Shown piece after piece: positions 21,526 through 33,155 of a stretch of 64,000 nt of DNA (its first letter is position 1; every line of letters begins with the position of its first letter). Below the pieces are notes generated by a model that saw only the letters and a program-made list of their open reading frames with translations, was not told the DNA's origin and ran no database searches. Both the position numbers and the translations under genes were made by a program. Origin of the DNA: Phycomyces blakesleeanus NRRL 1555(-) (lineage: Eukaryota > Mucoromycota > Mucoromycetes > Mucorales > Phycomycetaceae); the NCBI RefSeq assembly GCF_001638985.1, contig NW_017265157.1, forward strand, positions 62,001-126,000. Direction: 5' to 3'.

Positions 21526-23661
21526 ATGAACCCAAAGATTCCTAGCTATTCCGCCGCAACTTCTGATGTGAATGTTAGAATGATGGAGGCCCAGGTGTCT
21601 ACTTCTCGCGAAGCTGAAGTTAACAGACCAGAGAACACAAAGAGAAGCTATGCTTCTAAGCAAAAAGAGTATAAAGATTGGTGTGATGAAGCTTTCTTGA
21701 GCATTCCCCTCGAAAATTGCTACACTGTATATGGAGATAAGCTCCATTTATTTCTTAAAGACTGTGTAAGTTTTTTGCTGTTGTTTGGAGATATATTTTG
21801 TAAGTAATTGAATTAATTATTTTTTCTTCTGTTAGGTTGTCAACCAAACCCACAGAAGAGACACTGGAAAAACCATCAAGTATGGAACTGCAATGGCCTA
21901 TCTTGCTGCTATTGTGGATATGTACCAGAAGCAAGTTAAAGTTGGTGTGAACAACCACCCTCACCCTCGCAAGGCTTGTATCCAGCTGTTAGACAACATG
22001 AAGTTCAACGATGAGCGTACCCATCGTGCTGAAAACCAGGACCGTGGCCTTGGAACTCTGGTGGATGGATACACCACAGAGAACGAGATTGCTAGCATTG
22101 TTAGCTATTATTTCTTGAGATCAAGCGGAGGTGGCCTGAGAAATGCGGTGTCTTTTCTCCTGTCACATTTTTGTATACTCCGTGGCGAATCCGCAAGAAA
22201 AGCCAAATTCGTCGACCTTCAGACAGTCATGTTGGATTGTGAAGGACCTTCCAAATGCCCTGCCTTTGTCTTGGTCTTGAAGCAGGGAAAGACGAACCAG
22301 TTTGGACGAATTGAGCTTGCAGCCTGCTTGAGAAATTCCAAGGTTGAGATTTGTCCGTTCATGGCACTCAGATGCTATTTCTTCTGGAGATGGCATATTG
22401 ATGGTGAGCAGTTTCCATCTTTTGAAACATCCGAGGAATGGTTTAACCATAAGTTGCTACGATCTGGCCAGGAACCAACCAGGGAAATGCCTTACTCCAC
22501 TCATCTCGAAGCAATCAACAGGGCGTTCAAGGCCTGTGGAATCGTTTCCACAGCAAAGACCCATGCTGCCCATGGATCATCAGAAAGAATGGCTGACATG
22601 AGTGGTGCCGATGAGTTGGATATCAGAAGGCAGGGTCGCTGGAATAGCAGCACAATGAATGGTGCATACCTCACCAATCTTTCAAGAGGTGCGATGCGTA
22701 CTATAGCTGGATTTCTGTCAGCTGAGGGGCAGTTCTACTTGCCAAGAGCCCAAGTGAAACCAGCCAAGTCGCTCCAGCGCAAGGTTTTCCCAATGGTAGA
22801 CTTTTGGTACGACAGGATTTTGTCAGGAGCATGCCAGCAAACTGCAGCTGCACATGGGTTTCTGGAGCTTCTGAAGCAATTAAGAATCACTTTTCTACAG
22901 GATTCTGTGTTAATGATAAGCAAAACTCCAGGGCACCCATTGTGGCAGCACGGTGTATTCCATGATCTCAAATACATTGAGTTCAAGAGGTAAAAAAAAC
23001 TAATATATAATACAGTGAAAAAAATAGTTCTAATATATTTACATATCAATGTTTTAGATCAGTTGAGGCTTTTGTGGAGACAGATGTCGAGCCTACTGAC
23101 ATCCTTTTGCAGAGAGCACTTCCTCTGATGGCCAGAAAGTTGGCTGACATGCAGAATGCGGACAGTGAGTTTCGCAGAGAAGTTCTGCGGGAGTTTGGTG
23201 TTCTTCACCAGAAGATTGACGACTTGATATCTGGGAGAATCCCTCTTTGGTCCCTTCAAGAAGATGGAGGGGAAAGAGGTGGAGCTAGATCAACAGAGGT
23301 CCAAGAATTTCCAGTCCCGGCCAACAACTCTGAACCAATTTCCCAGCTGCCAGACATACCTGTTTGGTATAGAATGAGCAGAGGTGTGCAGATGGTGCCT
23401 GACTTGTGGAGAGAATGGCATGTGGGACTCTCTGGCTATGTCTCTGTATACAAGATGGAGACAAGATACGGTGTTGCTTGGAGAAACAATGATCAACAGT
23501 TCTTCAATAGACGTAAAAGAATTGTCGATTGTATTAAGGAATATATGGTTGACAATTCTGTAAGTGAAGAAACAGTAGTCGAACTTACAGAAGAAAACCG
23601 AAGAAGAAGACAAAGAACTCTGGACTTTTTGTCTAAAAATTCAAGCCAAATTTTTCAATGA
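21526..23661 (+). CDS. Crypton-type tyrosine recombinase, three exons, intact
   Basis: Exons 21526-21765, 21836-22989 and 23058-23661 join in frame with GT/AG introns to give 665 residues. The N-terminal exon resembles a SAM-like core-binding region (SYASKQKEYKDWCDEAF). Exon 2 holds the recombinase: LRGES with the first catalytic Arg (about residue 196), THAAHGSS (His, about 323), DIRRQGRW and GAYLTNLSRG with the nucleophile Tyr near 358. Exon 3 holds a GCR1_C-type DNA-binding domain (WREWHVGLSGYVSVYKMETRYG...RRKRIVDCI). This order is that of fungal Cryptons, which move as circles by site-specific recombination. No stop or frameshift is seen. Element ends were not located, as Cryptons lack terminal inverted repeats. 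Confidence 0.88.
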
Positions 23662-24464
23662 TTGTAAAAATAAAAAAAAATATATCTTGTTTCTTTTTAT
23701 GATATTCAGTTAATGTTGCTATTAAGTAATTTAATAGCTTCCCATTATTTTCTGGTACCATCCTTGCTATATTCTACTTTATTAGATCAAACAGCTATAT
23801 GTAATTAAACATATACTTAAAGAATAATACTTTATTCAATTCAATATCAGCTTTTTGATAAATATAAGAGAAATATAGATACTTTTAAAGCTTCTACTCA
23901 CGTTCATATATATATATATTTATAAGAATTTAAAAGAATCTCTTGTATGTAAAGAAATATTTTGTTTTGATCATTTTTTTGTAATGAGCAGCATATTTTT
24001 TTGGTGAAAATTACCTATAAAATTCGATATTCTAATGATTTTTTATTTTAAACAAGTCACTGGTTGGCTCATCATCTGAGTCTGTAACCTCATTAAAAAC
24101 TCTGTGATAACTCCTTAGTAAATTTACCATAGTAAATTTCTTTTTAGCTAAATTCTTTACTCTATTAAACATTTCTTTCTTACAATTAACTCTTTATAAT
24201 TAGTATTAATTACTTCACTTCTTTTAGTTTAACTATTTTCCTAATCATTCAAATTATTTACACTCTTACCTTAATGTTAGTTTCACTTTTTATTTCTTTA
24301 GCTGGTCTATTTGGTAACAAAGAAACTATTTTATCACCTCAATTTATCTGATATCAAACCCAAACCCTCAATTCCTCTTTTCAATTCCTCTTCTTATATA
24401 CAATTATCTTTTCTTGTATATTTTTTACACATAACAACATACTAAACGCGACACAAATAGCTTA
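23662..24464. other. AT-rich stretch without a gene
   Basis: I see no coding region or clear repeat. It may contain the 3' end of the Crypton element and the 5' flank of tRNA-Leu. Confidence 0.5.
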
Positions 24465-24547
24465 TCCAAGTTGTCCGAGTGGTCTAAGGAGTCTGACTTA
24501 AGATCAGATCCTCGTAAGAGGGCGAGGGTTCAAACCCCTCACTTGGA
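24465..24547 (+). tRNA. tRNA-Leu (anticodon UAA)
   Basis: The 83 bases form a type II tRNA: acceptor TCCAAGT with ACTTGGA (perfect), anticodon stem TCTGA/TCAGA with loop CTTAAGA (anticodon TAA), a long variable arm, and T arm GAGGG TTCAAAC CCCTC. There is no intron. TTTT follows at 24556 as a likely Pol III terminator. The gypsy element 1 LTR begins 77 bp downstream. Confidence 0.93.
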
Positions 24548-24624
24548 ATATTCTATTTTGGGTTGTTCTTCACTGTGTTGTGTGTCGGGCATTATTTTGA
24601 TGAATCCATAAAATCTGAAGATAG

Positions 24625-24943
24625 TGTCGTTCCCGATCTGGGTTGGTCTTCCTTTTACTATAACAAAGAAAAGGTCAAACCCACTGGGGATCAAGGAGTA
24701 TACGTAAAATCAAAGAGAGGATCAAAGATGCCTTTTATTGATAGGAATTGAATTGTCTTATATAGTTTTCTAAACTAATACTGCGCATTATCCGCAGTAA
24801 ACTATTATACTCTATTTAATTACAAGAGAAGTCCTTTTACTGCGGTTGATGCTCAGAAGATGTTACTGTGGTTAATCTTTACAAGACATTACTGCAGTTC
24901 GTTATCTATGAGGTATCTTTGACATACAGAACTGCTGCGGTCA
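24625..24943 (-). repeat. 3' LTR of gypsy element 1
   Basis: 319 bp; on the minus strand it starts TGACCGCAG and ends GGGAACGACA. It matches 29667-29889 over the part before the gap. Confidence 0.88.
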
Positions 24944-24944
24944 A

Positions 24945-27900
24945 TTATCCCGATTTCTCGGATTCATCAAAATAATGTCCGACATCACCCCCTCTCGAAA
25001 CTGTTGATCGTCCTCGGTCAACTCTGGTAGACTCTATCATCGAGAACGGCAAGGTGGAAGAGGAATCTATGGCCAGATCACGTCGCATATTGTTACGAGC
25101 AGCGGTCGGGTGATACCAGGTGCGGTCAAAATCGTCGGATTTGGCTATTTTGAGACGGTCAGCATGAACCCAAGAAGTATAAGGGACACCTTCCATTGTT
25201 GTGAGCTTGTATATATTCTTATCGAAATTTTTATCTACTACAATATATGGGCCCATCCAGTTATATTCTAGTCCAAATTTGTTTTCATGCCGCAACAACA
25301 AATGTTCACCGATTGCGAACTGATGAGGTTTCATGATCGAATCCCATCGTTCCTTGTCTTGTTGGCTGTTGGCGGTTACTCGAGCATCAGCATTTTTGCG
25401 AGCCTGTTGGAGATTACGAAGAAAAGGGATAGCACCATCGGATACGAGGGTCGGGTCGTCAGGGATAGATGTATCCATAAATGGACGTAGGGGATTGCCA
25501 GGAATACGAGGTTCGTGGCCATAAGTCAAGAAAAATGGACTGAACCCAGTTGTATGATGCTTTCTGATTCGGCAAGCCCAAAGTGCTGTTTCCAGATATT
25601 CGTCCCACCAGTGAATGGCACCATGTACATATTTACGTAACATCTGTTTAAGAACACCATTTAACCTTTCACATTTTCCATTAGTACGTGGGTGAAATGC
25701 TGAGGTTAATTTATGATGGAGCTTAATTTTCTTAATGTAAAAGCTCAAAATATGTGACATAAAGTTTGCACCACGATCTGTCAGAATTTCGTCTGGGCAA
25801 CCAAAACGCATGACTATTTCTTCGTACAAAAAGTTGGTGATGGCTTCGCCCGTAGCAGCAGGAACAGCACGTGCAATTGGCCAATTCGTAGCGTAGCCGA
25901 CGGCAACCAAAATCCATCGATTTCCATTGATTGTAGTGGGAAGTTCTCCAATGAAATCGAGATGCCAATGAGAGAAAGCAGGGGGGATATCCAATGGTTC
26001 CAAAGGGGCATGGTGTATGTTGCGTTCTGCGTTTGAGGCCAATTGACATTGATGACATTTCGATAACCATTCTTGAATTTGACTTCTCATGGCTGGCCAC
26101 CACCAACGCTTCTTCATTAAATCATACACCGTTGTTTCTCCAGCATGTCCGAAACCATTGTGGAAATTATTTACTAAGTCTGCACGCTTGGCAAACAGTG
26201 CAAAACGAATTTCTTGTACCGTGTCACCTATTTTAACGAGACGGAAAACCTTTTGGTCGTGGACCACAAACTTATTGCGTTGCCGATGGAGTAATTCTTT
26301 TATGTCTTCTGGCCATTCATCTTCTTTTCGTGCATAAAATTTTGGCCAGTCGGACGTTTGTGAGTCTGGTATGGTGTACAGGTATTCTGGTTCCATTGAT
26401 TTAATTAATGTTGCATCGTATTCTGGGCCATCGAGACGAGAGAGCACATCAGGGACACCATTGTCTTTGCCCGGTTTATATTGAATTATCGGGTCATACA
26501 GCTCGAATTCAGAAATCCACCTTATCAGGCGAGGCGTGGGCTTAACCTGACTGCGAAAATACTTGAGTGGTAAGTGATCGGTGAATACAGTGAACGGTTT
26601 TCCTTCGATCATGCAGCGCCAAGTATGCAAGGCATGTAGAATACCAAGTAACTCGCGCTCTTGAGCAGGATACGATCTTTCGGCAGGGGAGAGTTTTTTC
26701 GATTCGAACGCTAATGGTTTCCAACTTCCGTTTTCGTCTTCTTGCATTAATACGGCACCAACACCAAAATCTGAAGCATCTGTTTCAATGCGGAATGGTT
26801 TATCCATGTCTGGGGCAAGTAATACAGGTGCAGTACTCATTTTCTCTTTTAGTAAATCGAAACTTTCCTGGCATGTCTCCGTCCAAACGATAGGCCGTTG
26901 TTTTGGTCCTGTCCCTTTAGTTAAGTCTGTTAAGGGCGCAGCAATTCCAGCAAACCCAGGGATGAAGCGGCGGTAGTGCTGTGCAAGGCCAATAAATTGT
27001 CTAACTTCTTGTACATTTGTTGGCGGTGTCCATTCTTTTATAGTCTTTACTTTGTCTGGCGATGGTAAGATGCCTTGCGCAGATACGTTGAATCCAAGGA
27101 AAGTTAGTTCGTTTTTGTTAAATTCGCATTTTTTAAGGTTGGCAATTAATTTCGCTTCACGTAGTCGGTTTAACACATGTCGTACATGTTCTTCGTGTTC
27201 TTCTGGTGTTGTGCTAAAGATTAGGATATCATCCAAATAGACTAAGGCAAACTTATCCAAACAATCTCCAAGAACTTTGTTCATAAGATGCTGAAACGTC
27301 GGTAGGGCATTGGTGAGACCAAAGGGAAGAACCAGAAACTCGTATTGGCCATATCGGGTGTTAAAGGCGGTTTTTGGCACATCTGAGTCTTGAATTCTCA
27401 CTTGATGGTAACCGCTTTTGAGGTTCAAACTGGTGAAATGGTTTGCTCCACGAAGGCGTTCCAAACACTCATCGATGCGTGGCAATGGATGGTTATTGTG
27501 GATAGTAACTTTGTTCAGGGCTCTGTAATCAACACACATGCGCATCTCACCATTTTTCTTTTTAACAAATAAAATTGGAGCACCCCATGGCGAAGAACTC
27601 GGACGAATTAAGCCGAGGTCTAGAAGTTCCTTTAGTTGTTGCTGTAATTCGTCGAGTTCTCGAGGGCTCATTTTGAATGGCGGTTTATTGACAGGGTAGG
27701 CATCTCCAGTGTTTATAACGTGTTGGACGTCACGGTTCGGCGGTAATCCAGGTAAACCGTCTTGGAAAACGTCCTCGAATTCTTTTACTAATTTCATCCA
27801 GTGTTCATCATTATGTATTTCTTTTTCTGTCTTAATGTGCAACAAAAAGCATTCGGCCTCCTCTCTCCTAGAGAGTTTCTCAATTTGTTTTGCAGATATC

Positions 27901-28522
27901 AGATAGTTTAGGTGAGGTTTAGTAGGACGGGGCCCATGAGGACGCAAAATAAATTCTTGTTCATCACGATGTAAAGACCAGCTATCGACATGCCAATCTG
28001 GGACGGGTTTAGCCATTTGCAACCAAGTGCGGCCAAGAATCAAGTCGAATTTAGTGGGAAATACAAAAGCATTGATGGTGTCAGTGTATCCATTTAAAGA
28101 GAGGTTTAATGTTGCCTTCTGATGGATCTTAATGCTGTGTCCTCCTGCAGTTTCGACTGATCGTCCGGGTATATCCAAAATGTGTGTAGCCAAATGGGCG
28201 ATCTGGGGTGATACATAGTTTGCACTAGCACCACTATCAATTAACACCAGAATTTGTTGTCCGTCAAGTATAGCGGCGTATAAGGGCAAGTCTGTGTCCA
28301 CGGCAGCATGGAGATCTTCTAAGAAATGTTGGTCAGCGGTGAGAAAAGGGTCACAATTTTCTTCAGACATAGTCTCAGGCTCTTCATTGGTAACATTTGT
28401 ATACTGTTCAGACACGTCTTTATTAATTTCTGGTTCGCTAGTTTCGCTAATATTATTAGCCTGTGGGGAGGATTTTTCTTCCATTGAACACAACCAACCT
28501 CCCGTTACGGTTGTGTTTCGCG
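24945..28522 (-). CDS. Gypsy Pol: protease, reverse transcriptase, RNase H, integrase (reached by -1 frameshift)
   Basis: The first in-frame ATG is at 28484, but the frame is open from a -1 slip site at 28523-28529, so it is probably made as Gag-Pol. Counting from a TTG codon at 28493 (1182 residues), the parts are: protease LIDSGAS near 85, RT with CVDYRALNKVT (320) and YLDD (419-422), RNase H with TDASDFGVGA (571), and integrase with an HHCC zinc site (His778, His783, Cys813, Cys816) and Asp846, Asp906, Glu942. A GPYIVVDK motif follows near the C terminus. The RT motif A reads SLNLKSGYHQ, with Asn357 where Asp is needed. Gypsy 2 keeps SLDLKSGYHQ. The reading frame is intact but the RT is probably inactive. 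Confidence 0.93.
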
Positions 28523-28529
28523 AAAACCC
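28487..28529 (-). promoter_or_regulatory. Programmed -1 ribosomal frameshift signal between gag and pol
   Basis: On the minus strand, the heptamer GGGTTTT (28523-28529) is in the correct register of the gag frame (G GGT TTT). A 5-nt spacer follows, then a perfect 9-bp stem AACACAACC/GGTTGTGTT (28509-28517 with 28487-28495) with a 13-nt loop that contains the gag stop. Slipping back one base enters the pol frame exactly. Confidence 0.8.
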
Positions 28530-29626
28530 TGCTTCTTGCTACGTGCCTCATCTAACTGTCTAATCGCTGCTAATCGATCCCTACAGTTCCTCTTGAAGTG
28601 ACCAACTTTGCCGCACCAATGGCAAGTAGCCACATTACGTTTCTGAGGGGGGCAAGATCGGTAGTTATTACGGCGACCTTGAATCGCATCCAGGTCCATG
28701 GGCTCGGGACCACTGTACTGCTGTTGGTACGGCTGTTGGTACGTCTGTTGGTACGGTTGAGGGACGGGTGCGTAGTTGGTCTGTTGCCCCAAGTGGAGGC
28801 CACTGGCATATGCCAAAGCGATGTTGCAGGCATCGTCAACGTCGACAGGTCGGGCGGCAAGAACATTTCCTCGTATGGTGGGGTGAAGTCCGCGGACAAA
28901 CTTGTCGAGGGCTTCTTCATCGTTCATTCCAGGCAACTCCAACTGGATGTCGTGGAACGCGTCGATGTACTCTGCGACCGTTCCCGTTTGGTACAGTCGA
29001 GCAAGGCGGTCCCTGGACGTCTGTAGTGAGTAGACTGGACGGAATTCTCCCGACAGAGCCATCTTGGACTCATCCCAGGTTGTTGGATGTTTGTCCTTTA
29101 CTTCCATGCGTCTCCACCATGTGTCTGCTCTGTCACGCAACAGATTCACTGCAAATTCACAGGCTTTTGTTGCGGAAAAATTGTAGTATCTGGTGTAACG
29201 TTCGACTGCGCGCAGCCAACCATCCACTACTGTGGCAGAACGTTCTCCATGGAAGCAATCAGGTTGCTTGATTCGTTCAGCACGGGCCTCCTGCTGCACC
29301 GTGATTGCTTTCATTGCTTCGGCGACGGCAGCAGCAATTGCTTCAGCTGTTAGAGTGGCGGTTTGGGGGGCCATTGTTTCTTCTTGTTCTTGTTTGTTCT
29401 TTCCTGTTAAGGTTGCAGCTAGTTTTGTGGCTAGTTCGGTCCACTTCTGTTCTCGGGCAGGGGTCTTCTTAATACGCTGTTCTTCAGGGATATGAGGAAC
29501 ACGCCGATTCTTCTTGTAGTCGTTTACTAATTCGCTAGGTAACAAGTCCTGGACTCGTTCTTCAATCTCGAATTGGCTAAGGGTCTTCTTATCAAATATG
29601 TCTTGGTGTCTTTCAACCGGATTCAT
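28505..29626 (-). CDS. Gypsy Gag (capsid and CCHC nucleocapsid)
   Basis: From the ATG at 29626 the protein has 373 residues; the frame is open up to the primer-binding region at 29665. The central part (WLRAVERYTRYY...DRADTWWRRME...FRPVYSLQTSRDRL) is a retrotransposon Gag capsid domain. A Gln/Tyr-rich linker (YQQTYQQPYQQQY) follows. One zinc knuckle, CHWCGKVGHFKRNC, lies near the C terminus and should bind the genomic RNA. It is upstream of pol, and the -1 shift signal overlaps its last codons. Confidence 0.92.
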   Translation of the reverse strand: MNPVERHQDIFDKKTLSQFEIEERVQDLLPSELVNDYKKNRRVPHIPEEQRIKKTPAREQKWTELATKLAATLTGKNKQEQEETMAPQTATLTAEAIAAAVAEAMKAITVQQEARAERIKQPDCFHGERSATVVDGWLRAVERYTRYYNFSATKACEFAVNLLRDRADTWWRRMEVKDKHPTTWDESKMALSGEFRPVYSLQTSRDRLARLYQTGTVAEYIDAFHDIQLELPGMNDEEALDKFVRGLHPTIRGNVLAARPVDVDDACNIALAYASGLHLGQQTNYAPVPQPYQQTYQQPYQQQYSGPEPMDLDAIQGRRNNYRSCPPQKRNVATCHWCGKVGHFKRNCRDRLAAIRQLDEARSKKQGFRETQP

Positions 29627-29666
29627 CAAAGGTCTTGTTAGAGGAAAAATAGCTTCAGCTACCAAT

Positions 29667-29889
29667 TGTCGTTCCCGATCTGGGTTGGTCTTCCTTTTAC
29701 TATAACAAAGTCAAAAGGTCAAACCCACTGGGGATCAAGGAGTATACGTAAAATCAAAGAGAGGATCAAAGATGCCTTTTATTGATAGGAATTGAATTGT
29801 CTTATATAGTTTTCTAAACTAATACTGCGCATTATCCGCAGTAAACTATTATACTCTATTTAATTACAAGAGAAGTCCTTTTACTGCGG
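29667..29889 (-). repeat. 5' LTR of gypsy element 1 (partial)
   Basis: The sequence repeats 24625 onward, with a 2-base indel near the start, and is cut by the N gap at 29890. Confidence 0.88.
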
Positions 29890-29989
29890 NNNNNNNNNNN
29901 NNNNNNNNNNNNNNNNNNNNNNNNNNNNNNNNNNNNNNNNNNNNNNNNNNNNNNNNNNNNNNNNNNNNNNNNNNNNNNNNNNNNNNNNN
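29890..29989. other. Assembly gap (100 N)
   Basis: Exactly 100 N, so the true size is probably unknown. It removes the outer end of gypsy 1 and its target duplication. Confidence 0.99.
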
Positions 29990-30640
29990 AATTGTCACAT
30001 CAAACATGCTAGTACAAGTCATGCCTAGTCATGCCTAGTCTAGCCTAGTCTTGCCTAGGCTAGCATTCAGAGCCCGTCTCTTTACAGTATCCTGCATATA
30101 TGTACGTCTTGTATACTTAATAGATAACGAACCGCAGTACTGTCTTGTAAAGATTAACCACAGTAACATCTTCTGAGCATCAACCGCAGTAAAAGGACTT
30201 CTCTTATAATTAAATATAGTATAATAGTTTACTGCAGATAATGCGCAGTATTAGTTTAGAAAACTATATAAGACAATTCAATTCCTATCAATAAAAAGCA
30301 CCTTTTATCCTCTCTTCGATTTTACATATACTCTCCGATCCCCAGTGGGTTTGACCTTTTGACTTTGCTATAGTAAAAGGAAGACCATCCCAGATCAGGA
30401 ACGACACATTAACCGCAGTATAATGACTATTTCTTTAATTAAATATAAATAATATCTACTGGGGATAATACACAGTATCAGTTTAGAAAACTATATAAGA
30501 CAATTAAATTCATATCAATAAAAAGTATCTTTTATCATCTCTTTGATTTTATGTATACTTCTTGATCCCCAGTAGGTTTGACCTTTTGACTTTGTTATAG
30601 TAAAAGGAAAACCAACCCAGATCGGGAACAACAATTTGTT
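29990..30640 (+). mobile_element. Gypsy LTR fragments (two, plus orientation) and a short decamer repeat
   Basis: At 30088-30407 and 30413-30633 are two diverged copies of the gypsy 1 LTR in the opposite orientation to gypsy 1, ending in CAGATCAGGAACGACA and CAGATCGGGAACAACA. The second is truncated at its 5' side. Just before them, 30025-30065 holds about four units of a TCATGCCTAG-like decamer. Confidence 0.7.
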
Positions 30641-33155
30641 GTTTTTGATCTGGTTTGTTCTTCCAATGCTATAACACAGCCAAAGTTGGTCAAACCCACT
30701 GAGAATTGTAAATGAAGATAAAAAAATAAAAAAGGATAAAAAGATAAATAACTTTTATTGAATGAAACAACACTCTCTTTTATATCTTTTCTAAACCTAC
30801 TCAGTCATTATAAATGTCTGTTTCAGTTTCTATTCTACTTTTGTTAAGCTATGTGCCTTCTAATTCTTTTGTGAGCAAAAGGAAATCACTTTGATTGTCG
30901 TTCTCAAAAGAGAATTCTGTGTAATCGTCATCCTGATTGGTTAACAAGAATTCGGATATGACATCATCCCCTCCCCAAACTCTCGATCGTTCTCAAGCAA
31001 CTAGAGAATTATCAATAACAGAGTCATCTAATGGAGAAGAGCCAGCAGCAATCAAATCTTGGCGCAATCACACACAGAAAGCAGTAGAGTAGAACCAAGT
31101 CTGAGAAATGAAATCAACCTTGGCCAATTTCAAGTGATCTGCATGTACCCAATAAGTATATGAAACACCTTCAGTCATTGTCAGCTTATATACATCAGTA
31201 TCAGAATTTTTATCAACAACTACATATGGACTCATCCAATTATATTCCAGACCAAACTTATTCTTATGACGCATCAAAACATAAGCACCAACAGCAAAAG
31301 AGTGAGGTTTCATGACAGCATCCCAATGTTTTTTACCTTGCAAACTATTAGTGAAAACCCATATCTCAGCATCTTCACGTGCTTTCCAAAGGTTATGCAG
31401 GTAAGATAAAGCATCGTCAGCAAAAACTTGGGGATTGTCAGACAGATCAGCACTCATGAAAGGACGAAGGGAGTCACTAGGAAGACGTGGTGTGCGACTG
31501 CATATGAGGAAGAAAGGACTGAAACCAGTGGTACTGTGTTTATGAATGCGGCAGGCTAAAAGAGCAGTGTCCAAATACTTGTCTCAGTAGTGTATAGCAC
31601 CATGAACATATTTGCGCAGCATTTGCTTGAGAATACTGTTTAAACACTCACATTTACTATTGGTTCTAAGGTGAAATGCAGATGTAAACTTGTGATGGAC
31701 TTTGATCTGATTGGTATAGTGTAGAAAAATCTTGAACATAAAGTTTGCTCCACAATCAGTAAGAATTTTGTCTGGACAATCAAAACGCATAACAATTTTT
31801 TCATAGAGGAACGTTGCAATAGCTTCACCAGTGGTATCAGGTACAGCATGAGTGATTGGTCAATTAGTGATATAGTCTACAGCAACAAGGATCTAGCAGT
31901 TACCATTGACTGTTGTTGGAAGCTCACCAATAAAATCGAGATGTCAGCATGAGAAAGCAGGGGATACATCTAATGGCTTTATGGGGGCATAGTGGATATT
32001 TTGTTCTGCTTTTGATGCCAACTGACATTGGGGATACTTGGAAAGCCAGTCCTGAATATCTGTGCGCATACTAGGCCATCACCAATGTTTCTTTATGAGG
32101 TTGTAAACAGTTGTTTCACCAGCATGGCCAAATCCGTTATGAAAATTGTTGACAAGGTTGGCACAGTGAGCAAACAAGGCATATCAAATTTCTCTGAAAG
32201 TGTTACCAAACTTGACATGGTGGAACACCTTTTGATCACAAATTACAAAGCAGAAACATTGTTTTGCATTAATTCCTTATAGTCTTCTGGCCATTCTTCT
32301 TTGGGGTGCGTATACAATTTGGGCCAATCGGATTCATGTGGTATCTGTGACAAATAAAGGTAATCTGGTTCTATTGATTCAGCAGCAACATCTTTACTCT
32401 CCAGACCACCAATGCAAGACAAAACATCAGACACGCCATTATCTTTACCAGGCTTGTACTCAATAATGGGGTCGTATAGTTCAAGCTCAAAAATTCAACA
32501 GACAAGACGAGGGGTTGATTTCGCTTGACTACAGAAATACTTCAAGGGTAAGTGATTGGTGAAAACAGTGAAAGGTTTTCTTTCAATTAAACAGTGTCAA
32601 CTATGAAGTGCATGTAATATCCCAAGGAGTTTGTATTCCTGAGCAGGGTATGATTGTTCAGCATTAGATAATTTCTTGGACTCAAAAGCCAAAGGTCTCC
32701 AAGCATCATTATCATTTTGCTGTAACAGAACGGCACCAACACCAAAATCAGATGCATCAGTTTCAACTCGAAAAAGGCTTATCCATATCAGAGGCAAGAA
32801 TAACTGGGGCACTGGTAAGCTTTTTCTTGAGTAGCTCGAAACTAGCTTAGCATTCGTCTGTCCACACAATAGATCGTTGTTTAGGGCTAACACCACGAGT
32901 AAGATCTGTTAGGGGAGTTGCAATACCAGCAAATCCAGAGATAAATTGACAGTAGTGTTGGGCCAAACCTATGAACTGGCGAACTTCTTGTATGTTTGTA
33001 GAAGCAGTCCAGTTTTGTACAGCCTTGACTTTTTCAGGGGAAGGAAGAATACCTTGTGCAGATACTTGCAAACCAAAGAAGACTAACTCGTGTCTATTGA
33101 ATTCATACTTCTTGAGATTGGCCACCAGCTTTGCTTCTCTCAGACAGTTTAGAAC

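Larger units (their letters stand above)
24625..29889 (-). mobile_element. Ty3/gypsy LTR retrotransposon 1 (gag-pol), right LTR cut by assembly gap
   Basis: The element lies on the minus strand with its 3' LTR at 24625-24943 and its 5' LTR at 29667-29889, the latter running into the gap. Where comparable the two LTRs differ mainly by a 2-base indel, so insertion was recent. The primer binding site (TGGTAGC, at about 29656-29664) lies 2 bp inside the 5' LTR and fits a tRNA ending GCTACCA, such as initiator Met. Domain order PR-RT-RH-IN defines Ty3/gypsy. No chromodomain is seen. Confidence 0.95.

Noticed and set aside
24563..24751. 62-residue frame between tRNA-Leu and gypsy LTR
   Set aside because: It is made of an inverted piece of pol and of LTR sequence, not a gene.
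24945..25120. Chromodomain at the end of gypsy 1 Pol
   Set aside because: After the GPY-like motif only a short polar tail is present; no aromatic cage pattern is visible.
30025..30065. CRISPR-like spacing of short repeats
   Set aside because: The units are contiguous decamers without spacers and the genome is eukaryotic.
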